From: Paramacrobiotus richtersi
Lineage: Eukaryota > Tardigrada > Eutardigrada > Parachela > Macrobiotidae
Reading direction: 5' to 3'
Length of the DNA: 29,569 nt
Assembly: GCA_034698045.1 (NCBI GenBank)
Contig: JAQGAU010000379.1
Span: 1-29,569 of the forward strand
Shown: positions 1-10,291 of the stretch, piece after piece
Layout of the letters: each line of letters opens with the position of its first letter
How positions within the stretch are numbered: the stretch's first letter is position 1
Translations under genes and position numbers: made by a program
Notes under the pieces: model-generated
Databases searched by the model: none
The model's input: only the letters and a program-made list of their open reading frames with translations
What the model was told of the DNA's origin: nothing

Positions 1-459
1 GATCAAACTCGTACACAGGAAGAATGATAGTCCTGTTATGCAGTGAAAAAGCGGCATTTGCATAGGTTGCGAGTGTATAAGCCGAAGACGCGATAAACCA
101 CGTTTGTTGCATATCCGTCCGCCTTTGCCGATAACATTCACACTCATCCAGGCTTCCTACAAGATACCGTACATTTTCCCCATATGGCAGACGAGCCGCT
201 AATCGATAAGCCTACATCAACACATTTTGTTGGCGCTGTCAAATCAGCTCCATTGCAAGAACCGGTTCGCCAGCGTATTGTATGTTTAACCAAGTTGACG
301 GCAAACATTTGTTCAAGAGGGAAACTTGCTGCATCACAACCAGCTGACATTCAAACCGAATCGGGGTACGCTGCACACCAGCGTTAGATTTTCATTGCGC
401 CGTAAATCATATGATTTATTAGGGAATATTTCGTAGATTTGTAGTTTGTGACGGTTATA
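1..459. other. Upstream flank of the aldehyde oxidase gene
   Basis: No gene is recognised here. Short overlapping open frames on both strands (for example 184–387 + and 144–350 -) have no recognisable motif. The stretch probably holds the promoter and 5' UTR of the oxidase. An in-frame TAG at 442–444 lies just before the chosen ATG at 460, so the coding frame cannot extend further left without another exon. Confidence 0.4.
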
Positions 460-3400
460 ATGGGGCACGCAGCGAAAGACGAGGATATCAAGGTGACCAT
501 CAATGGAACCGATTACCAAGGTCAGACAGCATAACGTTCTATTGGACGTACATTAATTATTTATTGTTTTTATTATGCATTATTTATAGAATTTTATTGG
601 ATTTTCTTTGATTAAAATCGGTTTCTTCTTATTATTGTTTTCAAAATTCCTTGCTACTCGTACTGTTTTATCATTTCTTGATTTTCCTTTATTTTGCTGA
701 TAATATTTTATATAATATCATAAAATTAAAATTATGTGTCTTTTTTGTGATTGATTAATCAGCTGTTAAAAAGAATAAGTTGTTAATATGTTACTTGTCA
801 GTCATGTATTGATGGCGGCGCTAACTGCTGGCAAAACATGTGAAAAACGATTGAAATTTGTGTAGTACCGCGGGCGCTGTCGGAAGTGACACTGAGCGAG
901 TACCTGCGCACTTACCTGCAACTGGGCGGGACTAAGGTCTTCTGTCGGGAGGGTGGATGCGGTACGTACAATTAATCGCTATTTCCGTGAAAAATTGGAT
1001 TGATTTAATTTAATTAAAGATTATTAATGAGATACAAAAATCTCAATGCGAATATTGATACAGGTGTCTGTGTGGTCACCGCCACATACCCGGATCCTCA
1101 TTCCACTTCCGGTCAGACCATCTCCCGCGCCATCAACGCGGTAATTCAATAAATAATCAATTCTGAATTTTATTCACTTTATTTTAGTGTATTGTTCTTT
1201 TCATTTATTGCAGTTTTTTTGCAGCATTTTTGTATAGGTTTATCATACATATCGCTTACATCATTTGTACAATATTTTTGTAAATTTGCGACATTTGTTT
1301 TCACTAATACTTTTTACTAACAAAATATATGAACTACAATTGAACAATATCGTCAATTGTTAAAGTTGAAATAATACGTATTCTAACAGTACCAATTTTC
1401 TAAATAATATTCTAATGTTTTTGATTTCTGTTCATAAGTAATTGTCAATTTGATTTCTTAGTGTTTATGTCCGATTTTATCATGCGACGGCTGGCACATC
1501 ACCACCGTGGAGGGCATCGGCAACCAGAAGCAGCCGCATCCCATCCAGCAGCGCCTGACCGACCACTACGGGACGCAGTGCGGCTACTGCACCCCGGGGA
1601 TGGTCATGAGCATGCACAGGTACCGTACCACGTAGCATAACCTGCGAACAAGGTCATTATGCGCCGATAAAGTTAAACAAACCGCTGATAACGTTGCAGT
1701 CTGCTGCAAGGCAATCCGCAACGCAAACCGACCTGTGCCGAAGTGGAGACCGCCCTCGGGGGCAATCTCTGCCGCTGCACCGGCTACCGGCCCATTTTGG
1801 ATGCCTTTAAGACCTTCACGACGGACGGTGTCAAGGATGTTGAGGTACGTGGTTAAAAGTCAATTAAAAACCATAAACAATTAAGTTTGTATAATTTCTA
1901 CTGGAACCAGGTTTAAATTCCCATGGTATGAATGTCAACCATAACCGGCCATGAATCACCTGCTTACTTGTTTTGTTGATGAATGTGACAGGAAGCCAAC
2001 TGCACACCGTGCCTGACGACCGGGGACCTGTGCACCAACGCCTGCCACCGCAAAGCCAACGGGAAACCCATCTACGTCAAGCCGGTACTAGACAGCGTCC
2101 GCGAGACCGCGCCTCGCTGGTACAACCCGCAATCGCTGGATGAGCTGTACGCGCTGCTGCCGGCCGTGGCCACGCAGCGGCCCTACTTTGTCGTGGGGCG
2201 CACCGGCGTCGGCGTCTATAACGACGCGCCCTATGGAGTGTACGTCGATATCAAGGGCATCAAGCATCTGTACAACATCCAGAAAGCCGAAGGGTAAGAC
2301 ACAACTACACGTATCTTTATAGGAAACACTGTAATGTTGACTAGATGATCGGTTCTTGTTGGTCGGCTACCTCCTGCTGTGACCTTTCGCTGATTGTAGT
2401 GGACGTTAAGCGACAGATGCAAAAACATACAGTGTATATGATTGTAACGCTAACGCTGCAGGAAGACCCTGTACATGGGCGCAGCGGTTTCGCTGACGGA
2501 TGTGATCACTACCTTTGACGAGCAGAGCAAGACCACCGGATTCCATTATCTGGCCAAGTTGGCGGGACTGTTACGCCGCACGGCACAGCCCCCTGTTCGC
2601 AATGTAAGGCTGACCGACACTGGTGTTAGTCGTACATTTGCTAACCGCCCATTGTGATTGTTTGCGATAGGCGGGTTCGTGGGGCGGCAATCTAGCCATG
2701 AAGCACCGGCATCCCGACTTCCAGTCGGAAACCTTCATTGCCTTGACCATTGCGGATGCAACCATTGTTTTAGGTAGGCAAACTGACATTTCAGAACAAA
2801 AATCACTTTTTAAATCATCAACGCATGCTGGGTGAAGGTCCGGGTGGAAAGCGCTTGTCCATGTCGGAGTTCATGAAGGAGGACCTGACCGGCAAGATCA
2901 TCCTGGGCGCCGAGTTGCCGGCCTACTCGGACGACTACTTCTTCGCGGCATACAAAATTATGCCCCGCTACCAGGTACCTAGACACGCTTAGCACGAACT
3001 GTGACACTTTTGGGGCGCTAAACGGTTGCTTAATATGTAGAACGCGCACGCCGTGGTCAACGCCGGCTTCCGTGCCAAGCTGGACAGGAGCAAAGCCGGG
3101 AAGGTCACCATTGTCGACCATCCCATCCTCGTCTACGGCAGCATCGGGCCGAAATTTGTAAGCACAGCTATATGTCACTATATGTACCAAAAAGCAACCA
3201 ACTGCTTAATTGCGAACGCCACGCAGGTCATCGTTATACGACCAGTTGCAAGATGCATTTGTATGGTGACGGTGTTTGATTGACGCTCGATTGTACGTGT
3301 AGGCTCGTGCCCATAAAACGGAAATGTTCTTGAGCGGCAAAGAGGGCTGCCTCGTCACGGGGCACAAAGGAAAGGATATCGCCAACCCAACGATACTGCT

Positions 3401-6400
3401 GCAAGCACTGCAGTTCCTGAAAGACGAGCTTCAGCCCGAGTACGACCCGGCCGAACCCTCTGTCGAGTACAAACAGGAACTCAGCCTGACCATCTTCTAC
3501 AAGGTAGGGTCGATCAATCCACGTAGATTACAACATTGCAACGCCATGATTTTCTTCTAGTTCGCACTGGAAATGGTGGGCGACGTGGCCAACGAGCGGC
3601 AGCGCAGCGCCATCGGCTACATCCAGCGACCGCTGTCGACCGGCGTGCAAAAGTGGCAGACGGACAAGGCCAAGTGGCCGCTGACTAAGCCCATTCCCAA
3701 GCTGGAGGCAATGGCCCAGTGTACCGGCGAAGCCAAGTTCATCAGCGACTACGCGCAGGAAGGCATGCTGCACGCCGCCTTCGTCCTTACCGAGCAGGCC
3801 AATGCCGATGTCACCATCGACATCACCGCGGCAACGGTCAGTCCGATATATAGCTACAGTTAAACTGTAAAACAATACTAATTGTATATAATTATGATTT
3901 TCTGGATGCCGCAATCTGCATTGTATGAACAGAAAGCGGCGGGAGTGGTGAAAATTTTCCTGGCAGCCGACATTCCCGGCGTGAACAATCCGCTGCCAGT
4001 GTCCCCCTTTGCTCCACCGGAACTCTTCCTACTTGACAAGCACTCGGACTATGCCGGACAACCGGGCGCTTTGGTCGTGGCAGGTACATTACGCTTCAGT
4101 CTGGCTGTGCCCTGTCTAGTGTTCATCTGACCTTTCGTGCACTATAACGACAGAAACGAAGGAGCTGGCAGAGGCCGCTGCCTCTCTTGTCAAGATCCAC
4201 TACAGCGACATCAAAACGCCTATCCTGACGTGTGAGGACGCTATCCGCGAAAAGTCATTCGTGGGCGAACCCACGCGCATCGACATTGGCGACGCCGAGG
4301 CCGCTCTGCGCAGCGCCCCGCATACTGTATCCGGGGAAATGGGTCTCGGTACCCAGGCGCATTTCCACATGGAGAGCATGGTACGTACGTTGTCAGGAAA
4401 CAAAACTGTTTGTCAACAAGATTTGTCAACCAAATCGACCCATGTTTCGATTCGTCGGTGTAGACGGCCGTTGCCTTTCCAACGGAAGACGGCGTGGATG
4501 TTGAGTCCGGGACACAGTGGCTCGACTGGGAGCAGGCCGGTATTGCGCAAGTACTGGGACTGTCCAAGAACTGGTAAGCAATTGTTGCAGTGCAACTGTT
4601 GTTGACCGGATGCTGGGTTGTCCGCTTATGTGCCATAGCAATACAATATCATAACGTACTGCGTTTGATTATAGTGTCAAGGTCACATGTCGACGTAACG
4701 GAGGCGGCTTCGGCGCCAAAGCCATCCGGCATGTGCACTATGCGGCGGCCACGTCGATGGCCGCCTGGCTGCTGAAACGGTCCGTATCTACTGTATCCCA
4801 TTAGAAAACACATAGACCTATAATCTACTATGTTGATTACGTAGACCAGTCAAGTTCCACGCCTCGCTATTCGAACAGTCCAAATTCGTTGGCAAGCGGT
4901 TCTCCTACTACGGCAAATACAGCGTGGGATTCGACGACAACGGCAAACTGTTGAGCGTCATCTGTGACGTCTACTGCAATGCTGGCGCCATGGCCCTGAT
5001 CACTCCCACCAACTCTTGGAAGGAGTTTGGAGACTCCGGTAAACGAACAGCAGTAATGTGCACTAAACACCGTGAAGAGAATGTAGTTTCTAGAACACGA
5101 CTAGTCCGACCTTCGGGTTAGTTTCTCGATAACTCTTGAATTACCGTGTCAGACTTATCGGTTTCTTGTTAGCTTACAAGTCATCCAACTGGAAGTTCGC
5201 CCTGTACAACTGCATCACCAATCTCCCGCCCAACACGGCGACCCGCGGTCCCGGCAGCACCGAGGGCCTCTACTTTATCGAGTACATGCTGGAGCACGTG
5301 GCCAACTACCTCAAGCAGCCCTCTATCGCCGTTAAGCAGCTCAACTTCTACAAGGACGGCGACGTCAATATTGCCGATGAGAAACTAGAGCACTGCAACC
5401 TCCACATCATCGCTGACCAGCTGATCCAGTCCGCCGACTATTGGAACCGCCTGAAGGTCGTAGAACAGTTCAACGCCGGAAATCGCTGGCGCAAACGAGG
5501 ACTGAACATTGTGCCCATGCGGTATCCGTGCGGATATACGTTTGCCATGCTCAGCTGCCATGTGGTCATCTACCATGACGGCGGATCGGTGGCCGTGACG
5601 CACGGCGGGATCGAGATTGGGCAGGGAATCAATACAAAGGTCATCTGCGGATTGTTCGATGGAGAAAATTCGCTTTTGAACCCTTTGTTAATGCGTTTTG
5701 CAGGTGGCACAGACTGTGGCGTACGAGCTGGGTATTGACGTGGAAAAGGTCAAGATCGTCCCTACGGAGTCGCTTACCAGCGGTAATGGTGGCCCCACGG
5801 GAGGCAGCTTCACCAGTGAAGTTTGCTGCTTGGTAAGCGAACTGTACTGCGGCACTCTATCTCGCTGTAAAACAGTTAATTAATGAGAGGTCGTCCATTG
5901 TAGGCGGCGATCGATTGTTGCAAGCAGCTAAGGGAGCGTATGGCGCCCGTGCGTGCGGCGCTAGGTGATCAGGCGCCCTGGCAGCAACTGGTGGAGATGT
6001 GCTTTTTCCAGAACGTTGACCTTTCGGCTCGCGCACGGTAAACCGACTGACCTTCCTACATTCCTGCGCAACAAACGGCAGCGTTTGATTTAGATGTTCA
6101 CCGAGTGGCCTGATGCGGACTCCTGCCGCTTACCACACCTACGGAGCCAGTGCGTATAAACGGCAAGAAACACTCATCCTTTGTTTAACGGAACGATTGT
6201 TGCAGTGTGTACCGAAGTGGAAGTGGACAGCCTAACCGGCGAGTACCAGCTGAACCGGGTGGATGTCCTGTACGATTGCGGCGAATCTATGTCCCCTTAT
6301 GTCGGTCAGTTGTACGCTCGACTTGCTTTCTTGCTTGCTTTCTGTTTCAGTGCTTGAATTTTGAAAATAAATTATGCGCTTATCTGTTTCTAAGAAAACC

Positions 6401-7083
6401 GATGTATATGTCAGTTTTTCTGTTTGACTGTTTTCAAGAACCAATGTGTAAAGGCCACTTTTTCTGTATGACTGTTTCTAAGAGAATAGATGTGGAAAGG
6501 TCACTTTTTCCGGTAGATTTGGGCCAGGTCGAAGGATCGATCATGATGGGAGTGGGCTACTACACTTCAGAAGAGATCATCTACGACAAAAAGACAGGAG
6601 CCAATCTGTGCCCGAGCACCTGGCGCTACAAGCCACCAACAAACAAGGATATTCCGGTTGATTTCCGCGTGGCCTTACTACAGGACGCGCCAAACCCCGT
6701 GGGGGTCGTTCGCAGTAAATGTAAACGCTGAACGCGCTCGTTACGGTATGGGTATCAGAACTGATTTAAGCTTGCGATCCTTCAGTTGTGGGTGAGCCGC
6801 CTTTGTGCATGACCTCATCGGTGGTGTTTGCGCTGCGACAGGCAATTGGGGCAGCGCTGAAGGAGAAAGGTCAACCGGATGAGTGGTTCCGCTTAGGTAT
6901 GGATATGACGATATGTCCATTGACTAACTAGAAATATCGTCAACTAGGGCGGCTTTCGAAACAAGCAACTTCTTGTGCATGAGAATCTTCGAAGTTGAAT
7001 GTTTTGTAGACACTCCAGTGACGGTGGAACGGGTCCAGCAGTACGCCAAGGTCCATTTGGACGATTTGGTTTACACCAAGTGA
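460..7083 (+). CDS. AOX: Aldehyde oxidase, arthropod-type molybdo-flavoenzyme (25 exons, 1291 aa)
   Basis: Oxidises aldehydes and N-heterocycles, passing electrons from molybdopterin through two 2Fe-2S centres to FAD and O2; family members are cytosolic homodimers. Spliced exons give 1291 residues, normal for the family (about 1270–1350). Fe-S centre 1: Cys47, 52, 55 and 79. Fe-S centre 2: Cys118, 121, 155 and 157. The FAD domain (about 200–450) has the insect-oxidase-like strings [12 protein letters not shown] and [17 protein letters not shown]. The Moco domain (about 540–1291) has Gln723 (TQAHFHME), GGGFGAK at 777–783, Arg892 in [18 protein letters not shown] at 1011–1019 and catalytic Glu1234 in VGEPPLC. 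The position after GGGFGxK, a substrate-binding Glu in xanthine dehydrogenase, is Ala784, and the RGPGSTEG string matches insect aldehyde oxidases better than the FRGFGGPQ of xanthine dehydrogenase. The ATG at 460 is the first after an in-frame stop at 442. No break is seen. Enzyme class is sure; the exact substrate is unknown. Confidence 0.93.
460..7083 (+). other. AOX: Exon map of the aldehyde oxidase gene
   Basis: Exons inferred by homology, GT–AG sites and phase: 460–520, 866–961, 1064–1140, 1462–1619, 1700–1844, 1992–2293, 2462–2603, 2671–2773, 2838–2974, 3041–3157, 3303–3503, 3561–3836, 3933–4083, 4154–4380, 4464–4573, 4675–4779, 4845–5038, 5173–5639, 5704–5832, 5904–6037, 6094–6149, 6206–6304, 6517–6720, 6786–6896, 7010–7083. 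They sum to 3876 nt, a multiple of three, and every junction keeps frame. The least certain junctions are the acceptor of exon 9 (2838, no pyrimidine tract), the donor of exon 21 (6149, chosen to keep YGA-x-CTEVE in frame) and the start of the last exon. Introns 1 and 3 are the longest (345 and 321 bp). Confidence 0.8.
6342..6516 (+). repeat. Tandem repeat of about 44 bp filling AOX intron 22
   Basis: Three clear units start with ctgttt at 6384, 6428 and 6472 (44, 44 and 45 bp), and a more decayed unit starts at 6342. Each contains an A-rich segment, then a pyrimidine tract like cactttttct. Only the last unit ends in ccggtag and supplies the acceptor of exon 23 at 6517. Confidence 0.75.
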
Positions 7084-8526
7084 GCGCGAGAGGACATTCA
7101 ACAACCATTACATCTATTTTTATTTATATTCAAAATCACGACATCACATTCTTAGCCTACTGCACCGTGTACTGCGTGATTTGGAGTATTTATCACGATT
7201 ACAACATTTGAGCTGCATGTATAATTTATACAGTCGAGATCCCCAGTACCGGTTGGGATATTTCTTGTATAAAATGCTTTCCGTAGTAACCCTCTTATCA
7301 TGATCGAGGGCTTTTGGTTTGAGAGGTTGACCTGAAGAATAACTTAACGGAAGAACTAGTCTGTACCTGAAAAAACTGTCTGTTTTGCTCCCGTACCGAG
7401 CGTTTGACCAAAGTCTTCTGACCAGCTGACGTGAAGTAGGATGAAATAAAAGTAATATTTTAGCAATCTGCTACTTCATTACCGAACGTCTCACCCAAAG
7501 CACAACGAAGCAAAAGTGCAATTAAAATACTCGAAACGGAATCGGACCGCCGATTAAACCGTTCAAAAACAATTAACCTGAGTAGTATTTTTTGGATCGA
7601 TTCTGAGTACAGATCTCAAGAAATCCTGGGGCGGCTACAGGAGGTAGCCGAGAGGTGTTTCTTTAGTATGGCTATACATTGCAGTGAATCATTTCTTGTT
7701 TTCGCATAATATTGAAGCACAGTACTACCATAATGTGTTACTACACGCCAACTGTAAAATCAATAATTTTAGACGCGTACACCATTCCACCGCTACCACA
7801 CCACATTTCAATAAAACGCGGTCACGACAGTTTGTGCGAGCGACAAACTGAACGCGGCTGCGAGTTACTACTAGCAGCTAGGAATACATTTAACACGCAT
7901 AGAAGGCAAGTATTCCCTTCCAAAACTTCCGCTGATCATGAGTTCCATGACTCCGATCATCATGGTGCATGCTGATCCAGGACGATTAATTTGATTTCAT
8001 TTTGCTGATGGCTTGCGCAGCTGGTTTATAAATTGCATTCACTTCTACATTCATAGTTAGTAAGCGAATGCAGGTACCTGCATAACAATTGTACCTTGAC
8101 AGGTAACAATTGTACTTATCAGTTACTTAATTACTTATCCTGTATCGTCATGCAGCGGTGCACTTCTTCAGTTTCGTCTTTTCCCATTAACAGTAATGGA
8201 AGAAAAACCAAACTGGAAAAGTGATGAACTGAAGACAATTAATTTCTCCGTTCCATTTACGGTTTCCACTACCGGTGGGGATGCATGGAGCTGTCGTCTT
8301 TGGCTCCGACGAAGAGGATATATAAAAGCTAAGGATTTTAGATTCTGACATACGATCAGCTGCAGAACGCATTTCCGGTTGCCTTCCGCAGATACGACTG
8401 TATATCCACACACTAGAATAAGATGTATATATTTCCAGTTATATCCCAAGCTATATCCAGCTCGTACGTTTTTACTGTTAGGTCGATAGAATATACGATG
8501 GCACATCATCAGACATATTTGCCTTA
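7084..8526. other. Intergenic region downstream of AOX
   Basis: I see no gene. A possible polyadenylation signal AATAAA lies at 7445–7450, about 360 bp after the AOX stop. The open frames at 7712–7975 (+) and 8168–8539 (-) show no family motif, and their composition resembles the surrounding non-coding DNA. Confidence 0.4.
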
Positions 8527-9924
8527 AGATCAAATACAACGATGTTAACAGCAGCTCCTTACATTCTCCATGCGGTTGCGTATTTCGGGATTACCGATTT
8601 GAGTGGTACTACCATTCAGTGTACTGTATGCCTTGCTTTGCCCTTTATATACTCTAGAGTAAATCAGTGGCGAAACAAGACATGACACATTCTTGGATAT
8701 ATGAGCAATCTTCACCATGTTGTCTGGTCGCGCCTTCCGGGAACCGTTCCTACTTTGGATATACATACAGTTTGTAACGTTTGGAAGCATTCCACATTTA
8801 AGACGGCACGAGAAACGAGACTGAGGATTCAGGTATATGATTAGGTACGAAGGCCGCGCAGTCAGTGTACTGGGCCAGAAGATAATGAAGTACTGCAATC
8901 TGCAGCTGGCATACCGGTAGTTTATCGATCCACTATTTCCTGGCTCGTGGCTCGATATGCTATGCTATGCCCTTTTTGTTTCCGGTAAGGGTAAGCTTGT
9001 TGCCGGTGAGGAATGCCAGCGCAGTACTTCGAAGTGCGAAGTACGAGTTGTCGACTAGCCATTCGGGAAACATATGTCTCCGTGCAGTCCTGGCCGCGCA
9101 CAGAGAACCTGGTTTTATTGACATAATTCTTCAAAGTCACCGCTTGCTTTATACACGCAATTGCAACGTAGTTTGCATGATTCACAGTGTGTGCAGCAGC
9201 AGCTTATCAGATGCCCCGACAGTCGTAAAATGAATAACATAACAAATTCGTAGCATGCTACCGCTAGTAGCATATACCAAATCTTATAAGCATTAAGGTG
9301 AAGTTACCACACGGTAAGCAGATGCGATACAGATGAGATAAACAGTATGGCAGGTGCGGTACCGAACGCCAGTCGACGCCGACTGCACGCAGATGTAAGT
9401 TTCCCGGATGCTTAGCCGACAACTCGTACTGCGCCGGCATTCCTCACCACTCACCAACAGCTTACCCTCACCAGGAAGCAAACAGTGCGTAGCAAATTAG
9501 AAACCCACGAGCAAGGAAACAATGGATCGATAAACTACCTGTACGTCAACTGGCCATGGAGTACCTCCATTACCTTCCGGCCTGCAGTATACTCACTGCG
9601 CAGCCTTCGTACCGTATCGCCAAACCTTCAGTCGGATTTCAAATTGCGGAATGTTTTCAAACGTTACGAGCTGTATGCATATCCTAAGGAAGAACGAATC
9701 CCGAAACGTGCGACCAGATAACAAGGTGCAAATTGCTGACAGTATCACTGAATGGGTCGTGCCTCGTTTTGCCATTTATTTACTGTAGAGTGCATAAAGG
9801 GCAAAGCAAGGTTAACTCCTTTGAAGGTAACTAAATAATCGTATACTACTCAAATGATTATCCCCCAAATTCGCAACCGCATGGAGAATATAAGGATCGG
9901 CCGGTTAGCATCGTTGTTTGACCT
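8527..9924. repeat. Large imperfect inverted repeat (foldback), arms about 550 bp
   Basis: The left arm 8527–9089 reads as the reverse complement of the right arm 9381–9924, with about 290 bp between. Matched pairs run the length of the arms: attctccatgcggttgc (left) with gcaaccgcatggagaat (right), ccttgctttgccc with gggcaaagcaagg, tagtttatcgatcca with tggatcgataaacta, and the inner segment of about 100 bp around the gaggaatgcc string. Small indels and substitutions are frequent. No transposase frame is visible. It is either a decayed foldback or non-autonomous transposon, or an inverted local duplication. A transcript from either strand would form a long hairpin. Confidence 0.85.
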
Positions 9925-10291
9925 AAAATAATGTCAATCGTAATGTAGACGTATGAATGCCGGACCCAAATGATTCTCAACGGGTATATTTATTGCATTT
10001 TCGGTCCAGACTTTGGAGTAAATACGCCACCTACACTAAAACAATCTACTGAATATGTTTAGTATGGACCAGTCTTTACGATTCTACCACTGGGACGTTA
10101 TCGGAAGGCACAGACGAAAGATAACTTGTTCCCATGACTTTAATCAGGCGGACTGCTTCGAACTGTTGATTGCTTGAGAGCCGAGGAGTCGGTAACATAA
10201 TATAACACGAGCACCTTGACGACAGCAATTATTGGTGTTAAGATCATTATAATCATAAGCAAAATGATGCGCTTTTGTTCGACCGTCATGG
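9925..10291. other. Intergenic region, 3' side of astacin-A
   Basis: No gene is seen. On the - strand a candidate AATAAA polyadenylation signal (plus-strand tttatt at 9989–9994) lies about 300 bp after the astacin-A stop. Confidence 0.35.

Noticed and set aside
6207-6731. 174-codon frame as one exon of the oxidase
   Set aside because: It reads exon 22 in the wrong frame and crosses intron repeats; only its 3' part (from 6517) is in the oxidase frame.
460-7083. Xanthine dehydrogenase (rosy-type) call for the molybdo-flavoenzyme
   Set aside because: The Glu after GGGFGxK is Ala784 and the FAD and Moco strings follow the insect aldehyde oxidase pattern, so aldehyde oxidase fits better.
8168-9233. 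Open frames around the large inverted repeat
   Set aside because: They lie in or beside a decayed foldback, appear on both strands and carry no family features.
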